Shown piece by piece: positions 1-8,206 of a stretch of DNA of 58,582 nt. How positions within the stretch are numbered: the stretch's first letter is position 1; each line of letters starts with the position of its first letter. The DNA is from Streptomyces jeddahensis (GTDB taxonomy: Bacteria; Actinomycetota; Actinomycetes; Streptomycetales; Streptomycetaceae). The position numbers and the translations under genes were made by a program. The stretch covers positions 1 through 58,582 of the forward strand of contig NZ_LOHS01000115.1 of the NCBI RefSeq assembly GCF_001642995.1, in the 5' to 3' direction. The notes under the pieces were generated by a model, which saw only the letters and a program-made list of their open reading frames with translations, searched no databases and was not told the DNA's origin.

Positions 1-361
1 GTTGCGCCAGCCGCTGCGGGCGCACATCCCGCCACGTCCCCTTCGGCACGCGGGCGACGATCGGCTGGGGGCCGGTACCACCTGTGGGCAGCCGCGCCGC
101 CGCTACCGTTGTGGGCAATCGTTCCGCAGGGCGGAACGGGTGGGCACAACCCACGACGGCGGGCGCCCTGGTCCAGTACCTGCACGCTGGTACCCGAACC
201 CCCGGCGGGGGTGGGCGCAGCCCACGACGGCCGGGGCGCTGCCCGCCCCCCGCAAGGCATAGGCTGGGGACCCGCTCCGGCGATGTCCCGCCGGAAGCGG
301 CGGCCCCAGCCGTATACCTTGCCCACCCACCCGTACCACTCGTCACCTGGGAGACACGCGC
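1..361. other. Upstream region of murC with repeats; possible 5' end of a leftward gene
   Basis: No complete gene is supported here. The last 100 bases of the minus strand (position 99 down to 1) have one frame that reads plausibly as protein (GGTGPQPIVARVPKGTW), so a leftward gene may begin here and run off the window, but no start with a ribosome binding site is clear. Positions 108-157 hold a 50-base palindromic repeat that recurs inverted at 25773-25822, and 200-232 carries a partial relative of its second half. A GGGAG ribosome binding site for murC lies just before the ATG at 362. Confidence 0.5.
108..157. repeat. Dispersed 50-bp palindromic repeat, copy A
   Basis: The unit begins GTTGTGGGCA, contains a short hairpin GTTCCGC-AGG-GCGGAAC, then GTGGG-CACAA-CCCAC, and ends CCCACGAC. 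The outer arms GTTGTGGG and CCCACGAC pair with one G:T wobble. The same 50-base architecture is found in the opposite orientation at 25773-25822 with only a few substitutions near the ATC/GGC position. Both copies lie between genes. Confidence 0.75.
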
Positions 362-1765
362 ATGGCACCCGGCCTTCCCACCGCCATGGACCGACCGCAC
401 TTCATCGGCATCGGCGGCGCCGGAATGTCAGGGATCGCGAAGATCCTCACCCAGCGCGGCGCCAAGGTCGCGGGCAGTGACGCGAAGGAGTCCGCGACCG
501 CGGACGCACTGCGCGCGCTCGGCGCCACCGTGCACATCGGCCACGACGCGGCGCACCTCGCGGACGACGCCACCTGCGTCGTCGTCTCGTCCGCGATCCG
601 CGCCGACAACCCCGAGCTGGTCCGCGCCGCCGAGCTCGGCATCCCGGTCGTCCACCGCTCGGACGCCCTGGCCTCGCTGATGGACGGCCTGCGTCCGATC
701 GCGGTCGCCGGTACGCACGGCAAGACCACGACGACATCGATGCTGGCGGTGTCCCTCACCTCCCTCGGGCTGAACCCGTCGTACGCGATCGGCGGCGACC
801 TGGACGCGCCCGGCTCGAACGCGCAGCACGGCACCGGCGAGATCTTCGTGGCCGAGGCGGACGAGAGCGACCGCAGCTTCCACACGTACGCCCCCGAGGT
901 CGCGATCGTGCTCAACGTGGAGCTCGACCACCACGCCAACTACGCGTCCATGGACGAGATCTACGAGTCCTTCGAGACGTTCGCCGGGAAGATCGTCCCC
1001 GGCGGGACGCTGGTGATCTCGGCGGACCACGAGGGCGCGCGCGAGCTGACGCGGCGGATCGGGGACCGCGTCCGGGTGGTGACCTACGGCGAGTCCGACG
1101 ACGCCGACGTCCGCGTCCTCTCCGTCGTCGCCCAGGGCCTGAAGAGCGAGGTCACGGTCCTGCTCGACGGTGCCGAGCTGACCTTCACGGTGTCCGTGCC
1201 CGGCCGCCACTACGCGCACAACGCCGTCGCCGCCCTGGCCGCGGGCGTGGCGCTCGGCATCCCGGCGGCCGACCTCGCCCCCGCACTCGCCTCGTACACC
1301 GGCGTGAAGCGCCGCCTCCAGCTCAAGGGCGAATCGGCGGGCGTGCAGGTCATCGACTCCTACGCCCACCACCCGACCGAGATGACCGCCGACCTCGAGG
1401 CGATGCGTGCCGCTGCGGGGGACTCCCGGATCCTGGTCCTCTTCCAGCCCCACCTCTTCTCGCGTACGCAGGAGCTGGGCACGGAGATGGGTGAGGCGCT
1501 GGCCCTCGCCGACGCCTCCGTGGTCCTCGACATCTACCCGGCCCGCGAGGACCCGATCCCGGGCGTCACCAGCGCCCTGATCATCGACGCGGCGCGGGCG
1601 GCAGGCGCGGACGTCCAGGCCGTGCACGACAAGGCCGCGGCGCCGGCGGTCGTCGCGGGAATGGCCAAGCCCGGTGATCTTGTTCTCACGATGGGCGCGG
1701 GCGACGTGACGGAGCTCGGCCCGTACATCTTGGAAAAACTGCGTCTGGACCACCTGTCGAAGTAG
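362..1765 (+). CDS. murC: UDP-N-acetylmuramate--L-alanine ligase
   Basis: Cytoplasmic ligase that adds L-alanine to UDP-MurNAc using ATP, the first step of the peptidoglycan stem peptide. The 467-residue product has the N-terminal Rossmann signature GIGGAGMSGIA near residue 17, the Mur-ligase ATP loop AGTHGKTTTT near residue 116, the central EADESDRSF segment and the C-terminal YAHHPTE motif. Its length is normal for MurC. The ATG at 362 follows a GGGAG site; a second in-frame ATG lies eight codons on. The gene stands apart from the usual division and cell-wall cluster, as is common in Streptomyces, where this second locus is often followed by msrB. msrB begins 24 bases downstream and is probably co-transcribed. 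Confidence 0.95.
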   Translation: MAPGLPTAMDRPHFIGIGGAGMSGIAKILTQRGAKVAGSDAKESATADALRALGATVHIGHDAAHLADDATCVVVSSAIRADNPELVRAAELGIPVVHRSDALASLMDGLRPIAVAGTHGKTTTTSMLAVSLTSLGLNPSYAIGGDLDAPGSNAQHGTGEIFVAEADESDRSFHTYAPEVAIVLNVELDHHANYASMDEIYESFETFAGKIVPGGTLVISADHEGARELTRRIGDRVRVVTYGESDDADVRVLSVVAQGLKSEVTVLLDGAELTFTVSVPGRHYAHNAVAALAAGVALGIPAADLAPALASYTGVKRRLQLKGESAGVQVIDSYAHHPTEMTADLEAMRAAAGDSRILVLFQPHLFSRTQELGTEMGEALALADASVVLDIYPAREDPIPGVTSALIIDAARAAGADVQAVHDKAAAPAVVAGMAKPGDLVLTMGAGDVTELGPYILEKLRLDHLSK

Positions 1766-1788
1766 CCGTGAGTGAGGGGCTGAGCTTC

Positions 1789-2196
1789 ATGTCGTACGAC
1801 GTCGAAAAGCCGGACGAGCAGTGGCGGGCGGAGCTGACCCCGGCGGAGTACGCGGTGCTGCGCCAGGCCGGCACGGAGCCAGCCTTCACGGGCGAGTACA
1901 CGAACACCAAGTCGAAGGGCGTCTACTCGTGCCGCGCCTGCGGCGCCGAGCTCTTCACCTCCGACACGAAGTTCGAGTCGCACTGCGGCTGGCCGTCCTT
2001 CTACGACCCGAAGGACACCGACGCGGTCGAACTCATCGAGGACCGGTCCCACGGAATGGTGCGCACGGAGGTACGGTGCTCCCGCTGCGGCTCCCATCTC
2101 GGGCACGTCTTCGAGGGCGAGGGGTATCCGACGCCGACGGACCAGCGGTACTGCATCAACAGCATCTCCCTGCGTCTGACCCCCGACGAGGGTTGA
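1789..2196 (+). CDS. msrB: Peptide-methionine (R)-S-oxide reductase
   Basis: Cytoplasmic repair enzyme that reduces methionine-R-sulfoxide in proteins. The 135-residue product carries the two zinc-binding CxxC pairs (SCRACGAELF and CSRCGSHLGHVF), the conserved HCGWPSF segment and the catalytic cysteine in RYCINSISL near the C terminus. I chose the ATG at 1789 because GAGGGG lies nine bases before it; a GTG at 1768 is in frame but has no ribosome binding site. It follows murC closely on the same strand. Confidence 0.95.
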   Translation: MSYDVEKPDEQWRAELTPAEYAVLRQAGTEPAFTGEYTNTKSKGVYSCRACGAELFTSDTKFESHCGWPSFYDPKDTDAVELIEDRSHGMVRTEVRCSRCGSHLGHVFEGEGYPTPTDQRYCINSISLRLTPDEG

Positions 2197-2618
2197 GATC
2201 TCGTCATTTTGAGTTCATCTATTGCGGGTTCGGGCAATCGTGCCGCATAGCCCGTGTTGTGGAATCCGTAGAACTACGTAATCGGGCCACGTAACCGAGT
2301 CGCGTAATCCACGGCGAGGCGCTGGCCTCGCTGTTCATGAAGCCGATCACGCCTGGGCGACTGCGGGCGGCGAAGACCTGGGCCGAATGCGCACGAGTGG
2401 AGCATGCGGTCCCGGCGGAAACCCGGTCCTTGTTCGGCATCAGCCTCAGCAGCATCGACGGGGACGCGGTCACGTCCATCTTCGAGTTCTTCTGGCCTTA
2501 TGCCCTGAAGGGCGGGGCTGGCGTGATATCTACTCATAGCTTTTCGGCAGGCTGGGCGAGCGGGGCCGTCACCCCGCCCAGGGCACCAACTGCTCAGTGA
2601 GCGAGGGACGTAAACCGG
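2197..2618. other. Gene-poor, lower-GC stretch with three 13-bp iterons
   Basis: This stretch is visibly richer in A and T than its neighbours. Three CGTAAYC motifs are spaced exactly 13 bases apart at 2277, 2290 and 2303. A short frame at 2337-2600 (87 codons) has no recognisable similarity and no clear ribosome binding site, so I do not call it a gene. The region ends at the left end of an ISL3-type element at 2619. Confidence 0.5.
2277..2309. repeat. Three 13-bp direct repeats (iteron-like)
   Basis: CGTAATC, CGTAACC and CGTAATC begin at 2277, 2290 and 2303, an exact 13-base period. Their role is unknown; regular spacing is typical of protein-binding iterons or of a duplicated target site. 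They lie 80 bases after msrB and 310 bases before the IS end. Confidence 0.5.
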
Positions 2619-2936
2619 CTCTTCGAAGTTGAGCGGTGCGCTGATCCTGAGAGGCTGACCGGCTGTCACGTTGGTGAGTGTCAGGGGTGGTGGGGGCGGC
2701 CCTGGTAGCAGGACGCCCGTGGTCGTGAGTGATCATTTCTGTTCTCGACGCAGAACGATCGTTCAGGAACCACGGGCTTGGACAACGATACCGATGCGAC
2801 GGTGCTGCTTGACCTGGACGGCCTGGTCGTTGAGCGGGTGAAGCGGTTGGGGGCCCGGCGGGTGCACCTGATCACCGCCGACGACCAGGCGCGGGCCTGC
2901 CCCGGCACCTTCCGCCACATCCACCAGGGCCATTAG
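2619..2936 (+). mobile_element. ISL3-family element, left-end remnant with transposase N-terminus
   Basis: The element starts with GGCTCTTCGAAGTTGAG, which resembles ISL3-family terminal repeats. From a TTG at 2778 a 52-codon frame reads VLLDLDGLVVERV, then RRVHLITADDQARACPG, matching the start of ISL3 transposases just before their zinc-finger CxxC. The frame then loses the second cysteine (ACPGTF instead of ACPGC) and stops at 2934-2936, so the remaining several hundred residues are missing. Before the TTG, 2716-2776 forms a long imperfect hairpin: CCCGTGGT pairs with ACCACGGG and TGAGTGATC largely with GATCGTTCA. This is a dead fragment. A second ISL3 fragment in the opposite orientation lies at 4383-4965. 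Confidence 0.75.
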
Positions 2937-3490
2937 CGGTTTCGTGAAGGCCAGGTGGCGGGCGGGGCCGAATGCTATTCGAAGCGATTCGACAATGATG
3001 TCCGCAGGTGAAAGAAATGTGTCTTCTCCTGTGCAGAGCCTTGCTGTTCATAGGGTCCCATCATTACTGTCCCCGCAGACGCAAGCGCTTCGACACTTGG
3101 CACCTGTGTCTGGCAAGCCCGTTGGTTGGAAGCAAGGGGACCGAGCACCGTTCCCGCAGTTCTTGAGCGCGCCACCTCGACGACACGAGCCACCCACCAT
3201 CGCGAGCAGCACCGCATGCGAACGGAGCGAAGGTGTCAACACGTCAGCTGATCGACCGTCTGGGCCGCCTCGCTTTCGGCGGGGACTCCAACTGTGAGCA
3301 GGGGAAGGAACCACTTCGCCGAGGGCCGGCCATCAAGCCGATCAGTCGGCCAACTGCGCAAGTACCTCGGACGGAGCTGAGTCGCGCCGTCCCGAGCCCG
3401 GACTCGCCGGCGAGCGACACCTCGCGGCGCCAGAGTCCGCCACCAGACCGGGGGATCCGGAACAACGCACCGCCGTCCTTGGAGGGACAC
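2937..3490. other. Non-coding stretch upstream of the GH12 gene, two operator-like palindromes
   Basis: No supported gene. Two related palindromic boxes stand out: TCGAAGCGATTCGA at 2979-2992 and ACGCAAGCGCTTCGA at 3079-3093. Both have the odd-GCG-centred layout of LacI-family operators, a common control for glycosidase genes in Streptomyces. They lie 400-500 bases before the GH12 start, far for a simple promoter operator, so the link is tentative. The GH12 frame stays open upstream to 3233, but that extension lacks protein character and precedes the ribosome binding site and signal peptide. Confidence 0.4.
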
Positions 3491-4258
3491 ATGAGATGGC
3501 AAGCCCGTAGTTCCATCAGCAGCAAGTCGGCCGGGTTCGGTCGGCTGGCCCTGATCGTCGCCCTGATCGCCGGGTTCCTGAGCTTCGCGTCTCCGGCGCA
3601 GGCCCAGGTGTACTCCACCTGCGACCGGTGGGGTCAGTACACCCAGGGCACCTGGACGATCTACAACAACATCTGGGGCGACAACCACGGCACGCAGTGC
3701 CTGACCGTCGACAGCATCAAATCCTGGTACGTCGATGCCAACCACTCCGGCGGCGGGATCAAGTCCTACCCGAACACCTCGGTCCGGCCCCAGACGCCGC
3801 TGTCGCAGTTGAACTCGGCGGGCTTCTGGTACAACACGTCGTCGGCTCCCGTCGGCGGCAGTGACCACTGGAACTGGACGAGCGACATCTGGTCGACCGG
3901 CAACCAGGACGAGATCATGGTCTTCACCAGCTGGTCCGGGGGGACGGCAGGCGGCTGGGGAAGGCAGATCGCGTCCAACGTGACCATCGGCGGCGTCCTG
4001 TACGCGTCTGTCTGGCAGGCCGATCCCGGCTGGAACGTCCTGCAGCTCATCCCCGCCCAGCAGAGCAACACCGGCACCATCGACGCCTCGGCGGTCTGGC
4101 GTTGGGCCGCGTCGCGGAACCTCCTGCGCAACACCACCTTCGACACGATGCAGTTCGGCCTCGAGATCACCTCGACCAGCGGTGTGCAGAAGCGGTACTC
4201 GCTGAACGCCTACAGCGCCTGGTGGAGCAACACCTCCGGCGGCGGATCAAGCATCTAG
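3491..4258 (+). CDS. Secreted glycoside hydrolase family 12 (endoglucanase/xyloglucanase type)
   Basis: Predicted extracellular hydrolase of beta-1,4-glucans. The 255-residue product starts at an ATG preceded by GGAGGG with a four-base gap. Residues 1-38 form a signal peptide ending SPAQAQ. The mature part matches the GH12 fold: CDRWGQYTQGTWTIYNNIWG at its start, then VDSIKSWYVDANHSGG and the beta-sandwich strands. The two catalytic glutamates of the family fit E141 in QDEIMVF and E225 in FGLEITSTSG. There is no carbohydrate-binding module. The gene is isolated, with ISL3 fragments in opposite orientation on either side, so its present location may result from rearrangement or transfer. Family assignment is fairly firm; the exact substrate is not. 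Confidence 0.85.
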   Translation: MRWQARSSISSKSAGFGRLALIVALIAGFLSFASPAQAQVYSTCDRWGQYTQGTWTIYNNIWGDNHGTQCLTVDSIKSWYVDANHSGGGIKSYPNTSVRPQTPLSQLNSAGFWYNTSSAPVGGSDHWNWTSDIWSTGNQDEIMVFTSWSGGTAGGWGRQIASNVTIGGVLYASVWQADPGWNVLQLIPAQQSNTGTIDASAVWRWAASRNLLRNTTFDTMQFGLEITSTSGVQKRYSLNAYSAWWSNTSGGGSSI

Positions 4259-4382
4259 CCGCAATACGCGCGACTCGACGGTGCACTCCGTCCGCGCATA
4301 GAGACGAACGCCGGAGCGATTCCGAAACGCATACCTTTCCGCCGGGCCTCGAACGACAAATTCCGGCGGGAAGGTTTGCGAA

Positions 4383-4965
4383 GGCTTCGAATTCAGGCGG
4401 GGTGGAGGTGGCCTCGGGCTCGGGCTCAGCGGGTGGGTGACGCAGCGTGTGCGTAGGCGTTGGTTGGTGGGGTTGCGGAAGTCGTGGACGGCTCGCGCGG
4501 CGAGCTTGATCATGCGGTTGATGCCTTCGCTCTTGGCGTTGCTGTGGCCGGTGGCGACGAACGCTTTGATCTCGGGCCACCAGCGGTCGATGGTGCGGAC
4601 TTCGGGGATGTCGCCGTCGGCGCACCAGGTGAGGAACCTCCAGCGCAGGTGGCCGGCTCGGTGCCGGTCGGTGGTGCGGGCGTGTGCGAGCAGGTCACGC
4701 AGCTTCTCCCTGGCGATCCACGCGGTCAGCAGCGTCATGCCGATGCCGCCGGTGCCGATGGGCTGGTTCCACATCGTGCCGAACTGGGTGTCGGTGAGGT
4801 CTTCGCGGTTGGGCAGCAGGCGGCGCCGGGCCTTCCATTCCGGGTCGCCGGTCCGTCCGCGCCGGCCGCGCAGCGCGGCACCCACCTCGCCACACTCGCC
4901 GCGGTACTCGACGAGCCGGTGCCGCCACCGCAGCAGGCGGGTCCGCTGACCCAGGTCCTCAGCGA
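4383..4965 (-). mobile_element. ISL3-family element, right-end remnant with transposase C-terminus
   Basis: Reading leftward, the frame gives DPEWKARRRLLPNREDLT, then WWPEIKAFVATGHSNAKSEG, INRMIKLAARAVHDFRN and NQRLRTRC. These are the end of the catalytic domain and the conserved C-terminal block of ISL3 transposases. The N-terminal part is gone: upstream of about 4965 the sequence becomes the truncated gene read on the plus strand. The presumed terminal repeat at 4383-4404 (GGCTTCGAATTCAGGCGGGG) is a loose match to the end at 2619. The frame has no stop of its own before that end and reads out to 4247. It is inverted relative to the fragment at 2619-2936. Confidence 0.75.
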
Positions 4966-5951
4966 ACTCCTCGTACCGGACCCGCGCGCGGCCGGACGCC
5001 GCCCGGCTGGACGCGCTGCTCGCCGAAGCGGTCGGCGGGGCGGACGTCGGCACGGGCCGTCCGGCTGCCGCCACGGCGCCACCGCACGCGCCGTTCGCGT
5101 CGGCTCCCGAGCCCCCTCGGCGGAAGAGCCCGGCGCGGGACCAGTCGCACGATGGGGGGACTGACAGGCCGCACAGTGTGCCCGATGTCCCCCAAGCCCC
5201 CGATGCGCCCGCCGTCCGGCCGGGAGCCGGGACGTCCCGCGGCACCACTCGGCGGGGACCGCTGATCGCGGCGGTCGCCGTGGTCGCCACGGCACTGACC
5301 GCCGCGGCCTCGGGCATGGCCCTGACGTCGTCCGCTGACGTCACGGACCAATCGGCGGCAGAGACCGGACACACCGCGACGGTGACCGCGACCGTCGCCG
5401 GACCGACGGCGAGCGGAAGCCCGGGCAAGAGCTCCACCCCGAGCCCTGGCTCGAAAGACTCCGCAGGCCTGGCTCCAAAGCCACGGGGAGCCCCGGCTCC
5501 AAGGATCCGGCCGACCCCGCACGGCACCAACCCGCCGGCCTCGAGCCCCGCTTCGACGCCGAAGCCGGGCATGGGCGGAGGCACGGCGTCTCCCGCCCCG
5601 ATCGACCCGGAGGACTTCGCCGACGGGTGGATCGCGAAGCTGGACACGATCTGGGCAGAGTCTGGCACGGCGACCCGGGACCAGCGCCTGGCGGCCGTAC
5701 GCACATAGATACCCGAGGCCGAGGTGCTGGGCAGCGACGACTTCGCCTCATTGGGGGCGGGTTACTGGGTGATCTACGTGCCCCGGTCGTTCAGCAGTGG
5801 CACCGAGGCGGTCAACCACTGCGTGGCGCGCGGCCGCACCACGAAGGAGACGTGCACGGGCCGCTATCTGAGCCATGACTCGGCGGACTCCCCGCTGACG
5901 TGTGAGCCGGACGGGGAAGGCGGGGTCACCGGCCGCTGTACGCGCTCCTGA
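4950..5951 (+). pseudogene. Truncated gene for a secreted or membrane C-terminal domain with in-frame TAG
   Basis: One plus-strand frame is protein-like from just after the IS fragment to 5951. It reads LDALLAEAVGGADVG, a Pro/Ala-rich stretch, a membrane segment (LIAAVAVVATALTAAASGMA) near 5261-5320, a Ser/Pro/Lys-rich linker, then a globular end: DEFADGW-like text, GYWVIYVPRSFSSG, CVARGRTTKETCTGRYLSHD. This resembles the extracellular domain at the C terminus of some Streptomyces Ser/Thr kinases and related anchored proteins. The 5' part, where a kinase domain would sit, is absent at the IS junction. The frame is also cut by TAG at 5706-5708, exactly where homologous text would read T-Q-I-P, so a CAG to TAG change is likely. 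A GTG near 5178 could start a shorter product that would end at the TAG. Confidence 0.6.
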
Positions 5952-6298
5952 CGAACGCCGTACGCGGTCCGCACCGTCCCGGGGTGTGCCGATCGGTACC
6001 GAGCGTGCCGGTGCAAGCACGACTTGGGCTGACGAAACGGCATGTATCCCATCGACTCTTCTGGATGCCGAGGGACTTCCCGCCGCTCCCCTCGCAGGAT
6101 CGAGGGTTTCCCCTGTATCCCGCACCCCCGCGCTCTGTCTATCGTTCGGTCACAGCTGACCCACAGGTAACCCCTTGACGGTCGCTCGCGCCAGGCCGGC
6201 CTTCGCGCCCTGCTCGATTGGACCCCCCTCCGCTTCGACAACGAGGCGAATCGATCGTCGCTCCGTGCTGCCCGGAGCCGGCCACGAAAGGCAATCCC
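5952..6298. other. Intergenic region upstream of the secreted subtilase
   Basis: No gene is supported. The stretch separates the broken gene from the protease and presumably holds the protease promoter, though I see no convincing -35/-10 pair. The ribosome binding site GAAAGG lies at about 6286-6292, just before the TTG start at 6299. Confidence 0.4.
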
Positions 6299-8110
6299 TT
6301 GCGTACTCCACGTACTTCGCGTGCCGCGAGACGGAAGCTGATATCCGTCGCCGCGATCTCCGCGACCCTGCTGTCCGGCACCGCCACCGCCGTCGCCCTG
6401 GCGGGCCCGGCCGCCGCCGGGACGCCCTCCGCCGAGGCCGCAGCCCCGGCCGCCTCGACCGCGGCTCCGGCCGAGCGGCTGATCGTCGGCTACAAGTCGA
6501 CCGCCGCCGAGGCCAAGTCGAACTCCGCCGCGTCCGCCGACGCCGAGGCCAAGGGCCGCGAGGCCGGCGAGGACCTGGACTTCCAGCGCCGTCTCGGCAC
6601 CGGGGCCGCCCTCGTCGACCTGGGCGACAGGCTCAGCAAGGCCGAGGTGGCCGACGTCATCGCCGAGTACGAGGCGGACCCGCAGGTCGCGTACGTCGTC
6701 CCGGACCGGCTCAACAAGCCGCTGGCGGACCCGAACGACACCGAGTACAGCAAGCAGTGGGACCTGTTCGAGGCCACCGCGGGCATGCGCGTGCCGGGCG
6801 CCTGGGACATCGCCACCGGCAGCGGCGTCACCGTCGCCGTCATCGACACCGGCTACGTCACCCACTCCGACCTGGCCGCCAACATCGTCGCCGGCTACGA
6901 CTTCATCTCCGACACGGCCGTCTCCGTCGACGGCAACGGGCGCGACAGCAACCCGGCCGACCCGGGCGACTGGTACGCGGCGAACGAGTGCGGCGCGGGT
7001 GTCCCCGCCAGCGACTCCTCCTGGCACGGCACGCACGTCGCGGGCACCATCGCCGCCGTCACCAACAACAGCAAGGGCGTTGCGGGCATCGCGTACAACG
7101 CGAAGATCTCCCCGCTGCGCGTCCTCGGCAAGTGCGGCGGCTACGACTCCGACATCATCGACGCCATCACCTGGGCCTCGGGCGGTACGGTCTCGGGCGT
7201 CCCGGCCAACACCAACGTTGCCAAGGTCATCAACATGAGCCTGGGCGGCAGCGGTTCCTGCACCTCCGCGACCCAGAGCGCCATCAACGCCGCCGTCAAC
7301 CGCGGCACCACGGTCGTCGTCGCGGCGGGCAACAGCAACGCCAACGCGGCCAACTACTCCCCGGCGAGCTGCAACAACGTCATCAGCGTCGCCGCCACCA
7401 ACCGCAGCGGCTCCAAGGCCTCGTACTCCAACTACGGCTCGGTCGTCGACATCGCGGCCCCCGGCGGCCAGACCAGCACCGGCACCGCGAACGGCATCCT
7501 GTCCACGCTCAACAGCGGCGCGCAGGGCCCGTCCACCGAGAGCTACGAGTACTACCAGGGCACCAGCATGGCCGCCCCGCACATCGCGGGCCTCGCCGCG
7601 CTGATGAAGTCCGCCAACTCTTCGCTGACCCCGGCCCAGATCGAGTCGGCGATCAAGAGCAACGCCCGTGCCCTGCCCGGCACCTGCACGGGCGGCTGCG
7701 GCGCCGGTCTCGCGGACGCGACGAAGACGGTCCAGGCGGTGAGCGGCTCGGGCGGCACCGGCGGCACCACCTACACGAGCACCGCGGCCGTCTCCATCCC
7801 GGATGCCGGCTCGGCGGTCGAGTCCCCGATCACCGTCAGCGGGCGTACCGGCAACGCCCCCTCGGCCCTGCAGGTCGGCGTGGACATCACCCACACCTAC
7901 CGCGGTGACCTCGTGATCGACCTAGTCGCGCCCGACGGCTCGACGTACCGCCTGAAGTCCTCCAGCAGCTCGGACTCCGCGGACAACGTCAGTACCACCT
8001 ACACCGTCAACGCCTCCAGCGAGACCGCCAACGGCACGTGGAAGCTCCGCGTCCAGGACGTGGCGGCCCAGGACACGGGCACGATCAACAGCTGGAAGCT
8101 GACCTTCTGA
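6299..8110 (+). CDS. Secreted subtilisin-like serine protease (S8) with C-terminal P domain
   Basis: Extracellular endopeptidase of 603 residues. I chose the TTG at 6299 because it follows GAAAGG and directly precedes a signal peptide (RRKLISVAAISATLLSG, cut after AAAG); an ATG at 6218 is in frame but adds a non-signal leader. Order: signal peptide, I9-like propeptide (ERLIVGYKS to VVPDRLNKP), catalytic domain, short Gly/Ser linker, then a proprotein-convertase P domain of about 110 residues ending at the C terminus (ITHTYRGDLVIDLVAPDG, GTWKLRVQDVAAQD). The triad is D183 in AVIDTG, H243 in WHGTHVAGT and S423 in GTSMAAPH. Downstream is a strong hairpin at 8142-8177. Probably extracellular protein degradation. 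Confidence 0.93.
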   Translation: MRTPRTSRAARRKLISVAAISATLLSGTATAVALAGPAAAGTPSAEAAAPAASTAAPAERLIVGYKSTAAEAKSNSAASADAEAKGREAGEDLDFQRRLGTGAALVDLGDRLSKAEVADVIAEYEADPQVAYVVPDRLNKPLADPNDTEYSKQWDLFEATAGMRVPGAWDIATGSGVTVAVIDTGYVTHSDLAANIVAGYDFISDTAVSVDGNGRDSNPADPGDWYAANECGAGVPASDSSWHGTHVAGTIAAVTNNSKGVAGIAYNAKISPLRVLGKCGGYDSDIIDAITWASGGTVSGVPANTNVAKVINMSLGGSGSCTSATQSAINAAVNRGTTVVVAAGNSNANAANYSPASCNNVISVAATNRSGSKASYSNYGSVVDIAAPGGQTSTGTANGILSTLNSGAQGPSTESYEYYQGTSMAAPHIAGLAALMKSANSSLTPAQIESAIKSNARALPGTCTGGCGAGLADATKTVQAVSGSGGTGGTTYTSTAAVSIPDAGSAVESPITVSGRTGNAPSALQVGVDITHTYRGDLVIDLVAPDGSTYRLKSSSSSDSADNVSTTYTVNASSETANGTWKLRVQDVAAQDTGTINSWKLTF

Positions 8111-8141
8111 TCGCTGCCTCGACCGTCAACCGCATCGGGGG

Positions 8142-8177
8142 AGGGCCGGCCGGCGCGAACGTGCGCAGGCCGGCCCT
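8142..8177. terminator. GC-rich hairpin between convergent genes
   Basis: AGGGCCGGCC at 8142-8151 pairs perfectly with GGCCGGCCCT at 8168-8177, with an inner GCGC pairing. It lies 32 bases after the protease stop and 30 before the end of the leftward membrane-protein gene, so it can end transcription in both directions. There is no T run, as is usual for Streptomyces. Confidence 0.75.
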
Positions 8178-8206
8178 GTCCCGTGGCGCATCGCCACGCC
8201 GGACGG

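Noticed and set aside
428..1753. 441-codon minus-strand frame opposite murC
   Set aside because: Shadow of murC, which has all ligase motifs.
2337..2600. 87-codon frame in the low-GC stretch
   Set aside because: No ribosome binding site, no similarity I recognise, and other frames are equally open.
3233..3490. N-terminal extension of the GH12 protein
   Set aside because: The extension lacks protein character, and a ribosome binding site plus a signal peptide begin at 3491.
4247..5704. 485-codon minus-strand frame as one intact transposase
   Set aside because: Only the part below about 4965 matches ISL3 transposases. The first 230 codons are the complement of the plus-strand truncated gene, so it is a chance fusion of a fragment with antisense text.
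5864..7894. 676-codon minus-strand frame opposite the subtilase
   Set aside because: It is a compositional shadow: third-position GC in the real gene keeps the opposite frame open. It reads as Gly/Asp/Arg/Val-rich text without motifs, while the plus strand has a complete protease.
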